A stretch of 64,000 nt of DNA from Micavibrio_A sp040381535 (GCA_040381535.1 JBEIHF010000006.1:16438-80437); one strand, 5' to 3'. Positions 50,458-59,014 are shown, counted from the first letter of the stretch. Notes: generated by a model from the sequence alone, not told the origin. Numbers and translations: made by a program.

Positions 50458-51540
50458 TTAGATGTAAACGCGTTTATAGCGGGGGCCGAGCGAGGTCAGG
50501 ATTTCATAACCGTTGGTTTGGCAATCATCCGCCAGCTGATCGACGCTCTGGTGTGGTCCCAGAATTTCCATGGTATCGCCGATTTGCGGCGGCTTACCCG
50601 TGAGGTGACCGATCTCGACGATGATCAGGTCCATGGAAACGCGTCCGCGGATCGGGCAGGGCTGGCCATTCCAATGAAACTTTGCGCGGTTGCTGCCACT
50701 GCGCAAAAACCCGTCCGCATAACCAATACCAAGCGTGGCCGTGGACGTATCTTGATCGAACGTGTAAGTGTGATTGTACCCTGCCGTTTCGCCTTTTTTA
50801 ACGGTGCGGGTTTGCAGGATTTTGGCCTCGAGCGTAACAACGCTGCGTACCGGATTGGTGTTTTCGGGTGTCGGGTTTCCGCCGTACATGGAAAAGCCGG
50901 GGCGCACCAAATCGTAATGCCAGTTTTTATCACGAAAGATGCCCGAAGAATTGCAAAGAGATTTCTTTGTGTGCAAAAAATGCGCGGCGATGGCGGCGAA
51001 ATACTGTGCCTGACGTGCGTTGAGCGGGCTGTCCTTAACTTCGCTCGCAACAAAATGGCTCAAGACGTATTTTAGATCGAAAGGCGCGACGACGGATAAA
51101 TCGGATAATAGTTTTTGCGTTTCGTCATGGCCAAAACCCAAGCGGTTCATGCCCGTGTCAAAATGCAGTATGGCGGGAAGCTTGTTATTATTCGCCGCCT
51201 TGCCATACACGGCAATTTCCTCGAATGAATGCAAGATGGGCGTGATGTTTTGTGAGATCAAAAAATCGACCGTGTCTTTTTGCACGCCGCCGAGCAGGTA
51301 AATGGAAGCGTCTTTATCCAGCTTGCGAAGCTGTTCCCCTTCATCGGGTGTGGCAATGAAGAAATTTTTACATCCCAAACCGCGTAAGGTTTTAAAAACT
51401 TGCTCCGCCCCCGTACCATATGCATCGGCTTTGAGAACGCCCGCAACATCGGCTTTGGCTTTGCTTTGAAAGGTTTTGTAGTTCGCGGCGATAGCGTCCA
51501 GAGAGATGGTCAGCGTGGCGGGCGCAAAATTGGAAGGCAT
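50458..51540 (-). CDS. alr: Alanine racemase
   Basis: Alr makes D-Ala for peptidoglycan with PLP. The 360-aa protein has the N-terminal barrel with the PLP-lysine region ADVAGVLKADAYGTGAEQV, HFDTGMNRLGF in the barrel, and the C-terminal beta domain with LGIGYADGF, RVSMDLIIVEIG and the Tyr that acts as second base (GYNHTYTF). It begins 2 bases after the dnaB stop, so dnaB and alr are probably cotranscribed. Confidence 0.96.
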   Translation of the reverse strand: MPSNFAPATLTISLDAIAANYKTFQSKAKADVAGVLKADAYGTGAEQVFKTLRGLGCKNFFIATPDEGEQLRKLDKDASIYLLGGVQKDTVDFLISQNITPILHSFEEIAVYGKAANNNKLPAILHFDTGMNRLGFGHDETQKLLSDLSVVAPFDLKYVLSHFVASEVKDSPLNARQAQYFAAIAAHFLHTKKSLCNSSGIFRDKNWHYDLVRPGFSMYGGNPTPENTNPVRSVVTLEAKILQTRTVKKGETAGYNHTYTFDQDTSTATLGIGYADGFLRSGSNRAKFHWNGQPCPIRGRVSMDLIIVEIGHLTGKPPQIGDTMEILGPHQSVDQLADDCQTNGYEILTSLGPRYKRVYI

Positions 51541-51542
51541 GA

Positions 51543-53030
51543 TTATCCGTTGAATCGCGTTTCAAGATCGCCAAAGCGTGTGATGTTTGCATCGAAGAAC
51601 AATTTGACGGTGCCAATAGGACCGTGACGTTGTTTGGCAACGATGACTTCAGCGGTGTTGGCGCATTCGCCCAGATCATTTTGCCATTGCTGGTAACGAT
51701 CGTTGAATTTGGAATCGTCTTCGCCAGATTTTCTCTGCGGCTCTTCGCGTGACAGATAATACTCGCGGCGGTAAATGAACATGACGACGTCGGAGTCTTG
51801 CTCGATGGATCCTGATTCTCTAAGGTCGGACAGCATCGGGCGTTTATCGTCACGCGTTTCCACGGCACGCGAAAGCTGCGAAAGCGCGATAACGGGAATC
51901 TGCAGCTCTTTGGCGATGGCTTTGAGGCCGCGCGTAATCTCGGAAATCTCCAAAACGCGGTTGCCTTCGGATTGGCGCGTGCCGGAGCCTTGCAGCAGCT
52001 GCAAGTAGTCGATGACCAGCAGTTCAAGGCCGTGCTGGCGTTTCAGACGACGCGCACGGGTGCGAAGCTGGCTGATCGTCAATGCGGGCGTATCGTCGAT
52101 GTACAACGGAATTTGTGTCAGCGTCTGCGAGGCTTCGACGAAGCGGATAAATTCCGCCTCTTTGATATTTCCCTTACGTATGGCATCACCCGAAATGCCC
52201 GATTGATCGGAGAGGATACGTGTCGCGAGCTGATCCGCGCTCATCTCGAGCGAGAAGAACCCGACTCGTGCGCCGCCGACTTTGCTTTCGGAATAGGCTT
52301 TGGCGGCGTTGAAGGCTATGTTGACCGCAAGCGATGTTTTACCCATCGAAGGACGCGCCGCGAGAATGAGAAGATCGGAATTATGCAGACCGCCGAGTTT
52401 CTGGTCAAGATCGTGCAGGCCCGATGTTACGCCCGTAACATGGGAATCCGACTGATAGGCTTTTTCCGCCATTTCCAGTGCGATCTTGACGGAATCGCGT
52501 AAAGTGACAAACCCCGTTTGGCCTGAAGAGCCTGATTCCGCAAGCTTGAACAGGCGTCCTTCGGCTTCGGAGATAATGTTTTCCGCATCCTGTTCGATGG
52601 CGAAATTAAACGCCAGACTAGAAATTTCCTGATTGAATCGGATAATTTCGCGGCGCAAATGGCGATCGAAAATCGTCTTCGCATAATCCCTCACATCGTT
52701 GAGCAGGGGCACTTCGGTCGCAAGTTCGACGAGATATTTTGTGCCCCCGACAGCCTGCAGACCTTCGTCTTTTTCAAAGTAGTCTTTGAGCGTGGTGGCT
52801 TTCGCTTCCAAACCCTTGTCGATCATCCGCACGATAGTTTCGTATATTTTGCCGTGCGTGGGGTGCGAGAAATAATCAGGCTTTACAATGTCGTTGATTT
52901 TTTCGAGGTTCTTGTTGTCGATCAAAACCATGCCGAGCAAACCCTGTTCCGCCTCCAGATTGTGGGGCAGGGTGCGATGGGCGAGCGGGTCATTGCCGTC
53001 GACGATTTTCAAATGCGCGGGTTCGTTCAT
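51543..53030 (-). CDS. dnaB: Replicative DNA helicase DnaB
   Basis: DnaB unwinds DNA 5' to 3' at the replication fork as a hexamer. The protein (495 aa from ATG 53030) has an N-terminal domain beginning RTLPHNLEAEQGLLGMVLIDNKNLEKI, a RecA-like core with Walker A in ARPSMGKTSLAVN, VIDYLQLL as Walker B, and the C-terminal region ending in KQRHGPIGTVKLFFDANITRF. An ATG at 53048 is also possible, but its AAAGG is only 1 base away. It lies between rplI and alr. Confidence 0.97.
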   Translation of the reverse strand: MNEPAHLKIVDGNDPLAHRTLPHNLEAEQGLLGMVLIDNKNLEKINDIVKPDYFSHPTHGKIYETIVRMIDKGLEAKATTLKDYFEKDEGLQAVGGTKYLVELATEVPLLNDVRDYAKTIFDRHLRREIIRFNQEISSLAFNFAIEQDAENIISEAEGRLFKLAESGSSGQTGFVTLRDSVKIALEMAEKAYQSDSHVTGVTSGLHDLDQKLGGLHNSDLLILAARPSMGKTSLAVNIAFNAAKAYSESKVGGARVGFFSLEMSADQLATRILSDQSGISGDAIRKGNIKEAEFIRFVEASQTLTQIPLYIDDTPALTISQLRTRARRLKRQHGLELLVIDYLQLLQGSGTRQSEGNRVLEISEITRGLKAIAKELQIPVIALSQLSRAVETRDDKRPMLSDLRESGSIEQDSDVVMFIYRREYYLSREEPQRKSGEDDSKFNDRYQQWQNDLGECANTAEVIVAKQRHGPIGTVKLFFDANITRFGDLETRFNG

Positions 53031-53102
53031 GATGTATAAAGCGTACATCCTTTCGGCATCCGTTGCCAGAGTTTCGCCCTGTGGATAGCGGGGAGAAGAA
53101 AC

Positions 53103-53134
53103 AAAAAACCCCCGCCGTGAGAGCAGGGGTTTTT
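53103..53134 (-). terminator. Rho-independent terminator after rplI
   Basis: On the minus strand ACCCCTGC pairs with GGCGGGGGT (about 8 bp, one mismatch) and is followed by TTTTT. It separates the ribosomal protein operon from dnaB. Confidence 0.85.
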
Positions 53135-53152
53135 GTAAATAGTTTCAGAAGA

Positions 53153-53881
53153 TTAACCGATTGTGGTTTCAGCGTCGCTTTCTTCAGCAGGAGTTACCTC
53201 AGCCTTTTTGGGCTTCTTGGCGGCTTTCTTGGCGGCTTTTTCGTCAGCAGCGGCAGATGCTTTTGCTTCTTCTGCGGCTTCGGCTTGCTCGTTGGCCAAG
53301 GCGCCTTCTTCCAGCATCGAGGATTTAGCATCATCGAGGTTGGTGGTAGCTGCTTTGCCACGGGATTTTTCGCCTTTAGGATCCACGATTACGGCTTTGC
53401 CGGTTTTCGCTTGGACTTCGGCTTCATCCGGCGTACGTGCAACGTTGACCGAAACTTTAACCTTCACTTCAGGGTGGAGGATAACGTCAACGTTAAACAC
53501 ACCGATCGTTTTCACGTTGGTGTTCAGGTAAACCTGACCGCGTGTAACGTTCTGCTTGCTTTCAGCTGTGAGGACTTCGGCGATGTCACGCGAGGTAACT
53601 GAACCGTACAATTGTCCGCCTTCGGATGCCTGACGGATGATGACCACTTTCGTGGCTTCAACCTTCTTGGCGATTTTCTCGGCATCGGCTTTCTTCTCGG
53701 CATTGGCTTTTTGCAGATGGGCCTTTTGCGTTTCGAAGTAAGCGATGTTTTCTTTTGTCGCGCGCAGGGCTTTCGCTTGCGGCAACAAATAGTTACGTGC
53801 GTAACCTGGTTTCACGGCAACAACGTCGCCCATGGCACCCAGTTTCTCGACACGCTCCAGCAAAATTACTTGTGTAGGCAT
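53153..53881 (-). CDS. rplI: 50S ribosomal protein L9 with C-terminal extension
   Basis: L9 binds domain V of 23S rRNA near the L1 stalk. The N-terminal domain is standard (MPTQVILLERVEKLGAMGDVVAVKPGYARNYLLPQ), followed by the long connecting helix and C-terminal domain (to about 170). The protein continues to 242 aa with a low-complexity tail of Glu, Ala and Lys (about 180-242, KKAAKKPKKAEV). E. coli L9 has 149 residues, so this tail is long even for Alphaproteobacteria. It is the last gene of rpsF-rpsR-rplI, ending at a terminator. Confidence 0.96.
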   Translation of the reverse strand: MPTQVILLERVEKLGAMGDVVAVKPGYARNYLLPQAKALRATKENIAYFETQKAHLQKANAEKKADAEKIAKKVEATKVVIIRQASEGGQLYGSVTSRDIAEVLTAESKQNVTRGQVYLNTNVKTIGVFNVDVILHPEVKVKVSVNVARTPDEAEVQAKTGKAVIVDPKGEKSRGKAATTNLDDAKSSMLEEGALANEQAEAAEEAKASAAADEKAAKKAAKKPKKAEVTPAEESDAETTIG

Positions 53882-53896
53882 GATTACATTCCTTCC

Positions 53897-54193
53897 TTAG
53901 CGGCTTTCGCTCTCGTTACGCACATAAGGCATCAAAGCCATAAAGCGCGCGCGTTTGATGGCTTGCGCCAATTCACGCTGTTTCTTTTGCGATACGGCCG
54001 TAATGCGGCTTGGTACCATTTTCCCGCGTTCGGAAACGAAGCGGCCAAGAAGGCGCACATCTTTCCAATCGATAGCCGGAGCTTTCGGGCCGGAGAACGG
54101 GCAGGTCTTGCGGCGACGGAAGAAGCTTTTCTTCGCACCACCAGCTGCACCATCGCGGTCTCCGCGTTCGGATCTTTCAGGACGTTCGGCCAT
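53897..54193 (-). CDS. rpsR: 30S ribosomal protein S18
   Basis: S18 pairs with S6 on the platform of the 30S subunit. The 98-aa protein has an Arg/Gly-rich N-terminus (PERSERGDRDG), the FRRRKTCPF zinc-like start of the core, DWKDVRLLGRFVSERGKMVPSRITAVSQKKQRELAQAIKRARFMALMPYV, all standard. It overlaps rpsF by one base and is followed by rplI. Confidence 0.97.
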   Translation of the reverse strand: MAERPERSERGDRDGAAGGAKKSFFRRRKTCPFSGPKAPAIDWKDVRLLGRFVSERGKMVPSRITAVSQKKQRELAQAIKRARFMALMPYVRNESESR

Positions 54194-54549
54194 TATGCTG
54201 CTTCCTTCTCAAATTCGGTGTCGGATGTGTTTTTGTCGATCGGCTTCGACGGGCCTTTGGACAGCTCGTCCAAACGGATCGTCATGTGACGAAGGACGTC
54301 TTCGTTCAGGCGCAGTGTGCGCTCGACTTCATGTACGGCCGTAGCAGGCGCGTCGCATTCGATCAGAACATAGTGGCCTTTGCGGTTTTTTTCGATTTTG
54401 TAAGCCAGCGTGCGAAGGCCCCAGTTCTCGGTCTTAACGACCTTGCCTTTGGCGTCCTTGATGACTTTTTCGGCTGCATCAGAAATGGCCTTTACTTGCG
54501 CATCGCTGAGATCTTGCCGTGCGATAAACACGGTTTCATAAAAGGGCAT
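54193..54549 (-). CDS. rpsF: 30S ribosomal protein S6
   Basis: S6 binds the 30S central domain with S18. The 118-aa protein begins MPFYETVFIARQDLSDAQVKAISDAAEKVIKDAKG and has LRTLAYKIEKNRKGHYVLIECDAP, with the C-terminal tail rich in charged residues, as usual for Alphaproteobacteria. GAGAGGAG lies before the ATG. It is the first gene of rpsF-rpsR-rplI and has a hairpin in its leader. Confidence 0.97.
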   Translation of the reverse strand: MPFYETVFIARQDLSDAQVKAISDAAEKVIKDAKGKVVKTENWGLRTLAYKIEKNRKGHYVLIECDAPATAVHEVERTLRLNEDVLRHMTIRLDELSKGPSKPIDKNTSDTEFEKEAA

Positions 54550-54572
54550 GATTTTCTCCTCTCGGATATAAA

Positions 54573-54599
54573 GCTGGCCAATAATGCCGTTAGGCCAGC
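54573..54599 (-). promoter_or_regulatory. Hairpin in the rpsF leader, possible S6:S18 autoregulatory site
   Basis: GCTGGCC pairs with GGCCAGC (7 bp), with an inner TAA/TTA extension and a CGGCA loop, about 20 bases upstream of the start codon. Many bacteria carry an S6:S18-binding RNA structure in this leader. The exact conserved bulge of that motif is not certain here. Confidence 0.4.
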
Positions 54600-54617
54600 G
54601 AGGTTTCAGTTGTGGGG

Positions 54618-54647
54618 GTTATAGCGACTCACCCTGAAGCTTTGCAA
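54618..54647 (-). promoter_or_regulatory. Candidate promoter of rpsF-rpsR-rplI
   Basis: On the minus strand TTGCAA (54647-54642) and TATAAC (54623-54618) are separated by 18 bases. Transcription would begin near 54611, about 60 bases before rpsF and just 5' of the leader hairpin. Confidence 0.65.
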
Positions 54648-54810
54648 GGGAATTCCGCCCCGAAAACACGTCCCAAATGTCTGGAATCCGATATTTTTCA
54701 CTAACTCATTAAAAATAAAGGATTTTCACGAAACCTAAGAAAAACCGCCCGCTTGGTGGAGGCCAAACGAGCGGAAATGTTGAACGAAAATGAAAAAGTT
54801 TCAGCTGTTG

Positions 54811-55134
54811 TTAATCGGTTATATGACGAATGGGTGAGTTTATATTCCCGTTGCGTTCCAGATAGTTCGTCATGAACATCGCCCACGGCGTTTTGCATTG
54901 ACGTGAACGCTCTTTGTTCGACGCGCAGCGCAATATACGTGAGAGTTGTTCATAGGTGAGTTCGGGATCGCCGAAGGCGCGGCGGAAATCGGTCAGCGAT
55001 TGATGGCTGGCATAGTCCGCATAGTCCGCATTCGGATGATCCGTTTCGCAGGATACTTTGTAGGCATATCTGGTTTCTTCAAGTACCCGGTGGATTACGT
55101 TCTTGGTTTTGGTCGCTTCAGAGCTCATGGTCAT
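54811..55134 (-). CDS. Hypothetical small soluble protein
   Basis: The 107-aa protein has no signal peptide, membrane segment or recognised domain. It contains ADYADYASHQ, FRRAFGDPELTYEQLSRILRCASNKERSRQCKTPW and ends with a short polar tail. AGAAGG lies before ATG 55134 (3 bases) and ATG 55128 (9 bases); the second is plausible. The Cys near the centre and end are not in a zinc pattern. Unknown function; there is no promoter I can place with confidence. Confidence 0.6.
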   Translation of the reverse strand: MTMSSEATKTKNVIHRVLEETRYAYKVSCETDHPNADYADYASHQSLTDFRRAFGDPELTYEQLSRILRCASNKERSRQCKTPWAMFMTNYLERNGNINSPIRHITD

Positions 55135-55504
55135 TCACCTTCTGTTGGTTGGTTGACGGTCAGAGTTCCTCTACCTTTTGCCGCGATGCGGGTTATTACG
55201 CCCCCGCTTTATTTATTTCCCCTCGAATCGTAGTCTTTCCAGTTTTGACATTCTTTGAGTCAATGCTGTGGCTGTCATAAGGCCCTTTCCTGAGGCTCCG
55301 GCCCTTCCGAACAGCGGTAATGAAAATGGATATATTGTACTTATATATCAAAACCGCGGGGCTGCCTATAATTTTCTGCCATGCAGCGCGTCATTAGGGC
55401 ATACGCATGTTCACTTATGAAATATGAAAGGCGCACTTGAAAAAGTTCCTGCTCTGCCGCATTCTGCCCCCAGTTTTAAGGCAAAAAAAGTAATAGGGTT
55501 AAGC
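55135..55504. other. Intergenic region upstream of fabD
   Basis: A 370-base region between the hypothetical gene and fabD. It includes a TTGAC/GTCAA inverted repeat near 55237-55265 and an AT-rich TATAAT at 55370-55375 without a fitting -35. I see no gene, tRNA or terminator of note. Confidence 0.4.
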
Positions 55505-56464
55505 ATGAGTCGTGCATTTATCTTCCCGGGTCAGGGATCCCAATTTGTCGGTATGGGCAAGGACCTCGCCGAAACTTTTTCTGAAGCCCGCGAGGTTTTC
55601 GAACAGGTCGATGATGCTTTATCGCAAAAACTTTCGAAAATCATGTTCGAAGGCGACGAATCAGAGCTCAACCTTACAGAAAATACCCAGCCGGCCTTGA
55701 TGGCCATGTCCTTAGCCGTTGCCAAGGTTATCCGCAAGCAAGGCGGTATCAATTTTGAAAATGTCTGCAGCTTTATGGCGGGCCATAGCTTGGGGGAATA
55801 TTCCGCGCTCACCTGCGCAGGTGCGCTGGAGCTCACGACCACCGCGAAACTTTTGCGCACGCGCGGCAAGGCGATGCAAAAAGCCGTGCCTGTGGGTGTC
55901 GGCGCCATGGCCGCGATTTTGGGATTGGATTTGAAAGACGTGCAGGGCGTGGTGAAACGCGCCGCAACCGAAGGCGGAAAAGAAATCGTCTGCCAAGCGG
56001 CGAACGACAATAGCGATGGACAAGTCGTTGTGTCTGGGCATGCCGGCGCTGTTCAACTCGCAATCGGTTATGCTACCGATGCCGGCGCGAAGAAAGCGAT
56101 TTTGCTTCCCGTATCGGCGCCGTTCCACTGTTCGCTTATGGCACCCGCCGCGCAGGAAATGGCATACGCGCTGGCCGATACTGTTATACGCCCGCCTTAC
56201 GTGCCGATCGTCGCAAACGTCACCGCTCGCGCGGTGTCTGAGCCTTCCGATATCCGCCGTCTTCTCGTAGACCAGATCACGGGCATGGTGCGCTGGAGAG
56301 AATCCGTGCAATGGATGAAGGAACAGGGTGTGACCGAAATGGTAGAGCTTGGCGCGGGGAAAGTTCTGAGTGGCCTCGTCAAACGCATCGAAAAAGATGT
56401 GGCGTGCGAGAGCGTTGGAACACCCGAGCACATCGAAGCGTTGATTTTGAAACTGAAAGGGTAA
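55505..56464 (+). CDS. fabD: Malonyl-CoA-ACP transacylase
   Basis: FabD loads malonate onto acyl carrier protein. From ATG 55505 (319 aa) it begins SRAFIFPGQGSQFVGMGKDL and has the active-site GHSLGEYSAL (S95), the Arg-containing SAPFHCSLMAPA with the catalytic His (FH), and VTEMVELGAGKVLSGLVKRI near the end. The in-frame start at 55424 adds 27 weakly supported residues. It leads a fatty-acid run (fabD, fabG, acpP, fabF) that has been interrupted by two other genes. Confidence 0.97.
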   Translation: MSRAFIFPGQGSQFVGMGKDLAETFSEAREVFEQVDDALSQKLSKIMFEGDESELNLTENTQPALMAMSLAVAKVIRKQGGINFENVCSFMAGHSLGEYSALTCAGALELTTTAKLLRTRGKAMQKAVPVGVGAMAAILGLDLKDVQGVVKRAATEGGKEIVCQAANDNSDGQVVVSGHAGAVQLAIGYATDAGAKKAILLPVSAPFHCSLMAPAAQEMAYALADTVIRPPYVPIVANVTARAVSEPSDIRRLLVDQITGMVRWRESVQWMKEQGVTEMVELGAGKVLSGLVKRIEKDVACESVGTPEHIEALILKLKG

Positions 56465-56468
56465 TCTC

Positions 56469-57095
56469 ATGAGAAAAACCATATTGCCTTTCTTTGCTTT
56501 TATTCTGGCTTGGCTTCCAAATAATTCTTTTGCAGAAAATTTTTTATCTCCTACCGAGGCAGTATTAGGAGAATTTGAATTGATATGTTTGGGTTATCTC
56601 ACGGAAAAACCAGAATATCGTATGGAATATCGTACAGATGCACTTGAGACTTTGAGTGACAAAGAATTAACGCCCAAGGACGCCAAAGCCTTTCTTTACA
56701 CGAAGAAGGGAAGAGTTTGGAAATACGAATACAAATCTGAAGCTTATAAGGCCTCAATGAACTACATGGTTGCTCTTACAGACGATAACGCCTGTTCTGT
56801 TATCGCACCAAAGTTTTCCAGCAAAGCGGTTAAATCTGGATTTCTCGAGAATGTGAAATCTTCTGAAGAATATTATCTCATTAATTTTCTTGGTAGCGAA
56901 AAGAAGGGGTCTCTAACAAAGGAGCTCTACAAATTAGATTATCCTGCTCTTTCTGGGTGGCCCAATTACGATACTGCCTATGTTGAAATAATCACATCTG
57001 CCAAGTCTTCTGAAGGAATAACCTTAACAGTTATTCCGAGGACCGATTTTCTTAAAAATGATGAATATAAAACGTCCAAGCCAAAATATAATTAA
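56469..57095 (+). CDS. Exported hypothetical protein, AT-rich
   Basis: The 208-aa protein has a signal peptide (cleavage about residue 22, NNSFA-EN) and an apparently beta-rich mature domain with TEAVLGEFELICLGYLTEKPEYR, DNACSVIAPKF and EIITSAKSSEGITLTVIPR. It resembles NMCC_0638-type exported proteins in having a single early Cys after a GxF core, but I am not sure. Its codons are clearly richer in A and T than those of fabD and fabG on either side. It starts 4 bases after the fabD stop. Looks like a recent insertion; function unknown. Confidence 0.75.
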   Translation: MRKTILPFFAFILAWLPNNSFAENFLSPTEAVLGEFELICLGYLTEKPEYRMEYRTDALETLSDKELTPKDAKAFLYTKKGRVWKYEYKSEAYKASMNYMVALTDDNACSVIAPKFSSKAVKSGFLENVKSSEEYYLINFLGSEKKGSLTKELYKLDYPALSGWPNYDTAYVEIITSAKSSEGITLTVIPRTDFLKNDEYKTSKPKYN

Positions 57096-57162
57096 AGCTA
57101 ATTTTCATTAAAGAAATTCTGAAAGCTCTGGTGTCTCTGTGGTTTAAAAAGAAAGGAATTCT

Positions 57163-57900
57163 ATGTTTAATCTAAATGGAAAAACTGCATTGGTAACGGG
57201 CGCGACGGGCGGCATCGGCGGCGCGATTGCAAAAGCATTGCACGCGCAGGGCGCGACCGTGGGTATTTCAGGCCGCAATGAAGAAAAATTGAATGAACTC
57301 GCCAAAGAACTCGGCGACCGCGTGCATATTTTCGCGGCCGATCTTTCGACATCCGAAGCCGTGGACGCGCTGATCAAATCAGCCGAAGAAAAAATGGAAA
57401 AGATCGATATACTTGTCAACAATGCAGGCCTGACCAAAGACGGTCTTTCCATGCGCATGAAGGATGAGGACTGGCAACAGGTTATTGACGTCAATCTTTC
57501 CGCCACGTTCAAACTCGCGCGCTCTGTTCAGCGCGGCATGATGAAACGCCGCTGGGGCCGCATAATCAATATCGCTTCAGTTGTTGGCTTCACGGGCAAT
57601 CCGGGTCAGGCGAACTACGTGGCTTCCAAAGCTGGCATGATCGGCTGGTCCAAAGCCATGGCCGCGGAAATAGCATCGCGCAACATCACGGTGAATTGCG
57701 TAGCACCAGGCTTTATCGCGACCGCGATGACCGAAGTTTTGACCGACGATCAAAAAGCGAAAATCAATTCTACCATCCCCGCGGGCAAAATGGGCGCATC
57801 CGAAGATATCGCCGCTGCTGTGGCCTATCTCGCTTCCGAAGAAGCGGGTTATGTGACGGGTTCGACCATTCACGTGAATGGCGGGATGGCGATGATCTAG
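57163..57900 (+). CDS. fabG: 3-oxoacyl-[acyl-carrier-protein] reductase FabG
   Basis: FabG reduces beta-ketoacyl-ACP with NADPH. The 245-aa SDR protein has the TGATGGIGGAIA cofactor loop, NNAGLTKD, the Ser region IINIASVVGFTGN, the YVASK active site (Y-x3-K) and the VAPGFIATAM end. AAAGGAA precedes the ATG. The stop TAG overlaps the GTG start of the HAD gene. Confidence 0.96.
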   Translation: MFNLNGKTALVTGATGGIGGAIAKALHAQGATVGISGRNEEKLNELAKELGDRVHIFAADLSTSEAVDALIKSAEEKMEKIDILVNNAGLTKDGLSMRMKDEDWQQVIDVNLSATFKLARSVQRGMMKRRWGRIINIASVVGFTGNPGQANYVASKAGMIGWSKAMAAEIASRNITVNCVAPGFIATAMTEVLTDDQKAKINSTIPAGKMGASEDIAAAVAYLASEEAGYVTGSTIHVNGGMAMI

Positions 57901-58571
57901 TGGCCGATTTCGACCTCATCATCTTTGATTGCGACGGCACGCTCACCGATTCCGAATACGTCAACAACCGCGCGATGATTGAAATCCTCGAGGAAGAGGG
58001 CATCACACAATATGATCTGCCACACGCCTACAAACATTGGGTCGGCACAACGGTCAGCGGCATTCTTTTGCAGATACAGATGGAAACGGGAAAACAATTC
58101 CCCGAAAATTTTGTGCAAAGATATATCAACCGCGTTGCGCAATTACAGCACACGAATTTGCGCACTGTGGAATACGCACCCGAACTCGTTGCCGCCGCAA
58201 AAACCAAATTTAAAATCTGCGTAGCATCAAACGGCGAGCGTAATAATGTGCTTAGCTCGCTTGAGCAAACGGGGTTGATGGTGAATTTTACAACCGACAA
58301 CGTCTTTACGAAAATTCAGGTCAAAAATCCCAAACCGTGGCCGGATTTGTTTTTGTTCGCGGCGCAAAGCATGGGCGCGGAAGCCCCACGTTGCCTCGTG
58401 ATCGAGGACAGCGCGGCGGGGGTTCGCGCAGGGGTTGCGGCGGGCATGAAGACATGGGGATTCACGGGTTCCTCGCACGATCCCGCGGCGCAGGCGCAGA
58501 CCTTGAAATCCGCGGGCGCGCAACTAGTTTTTGAGCGTCTTATCCACATACGGGAAAAGCTAGGCCTTTGA
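57900..58571 (+). CDS. HAD superfamily hydrolase (phosphoglycolate-phosphatase-like)
   Basis: The 223-aa protein has the HAD nucleophile motif DLIIFDCDGTLTDSEY, motif II as CVASNGE (Ser), motif III Lys in KNPKPWPD and motif IV as VIEDSAAGVRAG. A helical cap (about 20-80) fits the phosphoglycolate phosphatase/beta-phosphoglucomutase group. The start is GTG 57900, overlapping the fabG stop (TAGTG). Lying between fabG and acpP it may be co-transcribed with lipid synthesis; substrate unknown. Confidence 0.85.
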   Translation: MADFDLIIFDCDGTLTDSEYVNNRAMIEILEEEGITQYDLPHAYKHWVGTTVSGILLQIQMETGKQFPENFVQRYINRVAQLQHTNLRTVEYAPELVAAAKTKFKICVASNGERNNVLSSLEQTGLMVNFTTDNVFTKIQVKNPKPWPDLFLFAAQSMGAEAPRCLVIEDSAAGVRAGVAAGMKTWGFTGSSHDPAAQAQTLKSAGAQLVFERLIHIREKLGL

Positions 58572-58696
58572 ATATATTGAAAAAATAATATAAACCCTGG
58601 CCAAACCGCAAAGAAGGGCTTGCAAAGCAGCAATGGATTGGTAAAGTCGCCCACGTTTTTGAAATTCAACACTAAAAAGAAGGTAAAGGATCGCAC

Positions 58697-58936
58697 ATGA
58701 GCGATATTGCAGAACGCGTAAAGAAAATTGTTGTCGAGCACCTCGGCGTAGATGCAGCCAAAGTCAGCGAAGGCGCAAGCTTCATCGATGATCTGGGCGC
58801 AGACTCCCTCGATACGGTCGAACTGGTAATGGCGTTCGAAGAAGAATTCAAAGTTGAAATTCCTGATGATGCCGCCGAAAAAATCCAGACGGTCGGTGAT
58901 GCCGTTAACTTCATCAAAGCAAATTCTGCTGCTTAA
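58697..58936 (+). CDS. acpP: Acyl carrier protein
   Basis: ACP carries growing acyl chains on phosphopantetheine. The 79-aa acidic protein is standard: MSDIAERVKKIVVEHLGVDA, GADSLDTVELVMAFEEEF with S37 as the attachment site, and DAAEKIQTVGDAVNFIKANS. AAGGTAAAGGA lies before the ATG. A hairpin terminator separates it from fabF, as in many bacteria where acpP is expressed more highly than its neighbours. Confidence 0.98.
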   Translation: MSDIAERVKKIVVEHLGVDAAKVSEGASFIDDLGADSLDTVELVMAFEEEFKVEIPDDAAEKIQTVGDAVNFIKANSAA

Positions 58937-58955
58937 TCAGCGGTGAGAAGATATG

Positions 58956-58999
58956 ACGGCGGCAATAACTATTTGGTATAGTTGGCCGCCGTTTATTTT
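58956..58999 (+). terminator. Terminator after acpP
   Basis: ACGGCGGC (58956-58963) pairs with GCCGCCGT (58985-58992), followed by TTATTTTT. The loop is 21 bases and contains AACTATTTGGTATAGTT, which can form an inner stem (AACTAT/ATAGTT). Confidence 0.88.
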
Positions 59000-59014
59000 T
59001 GATAAGAGGTCGTG

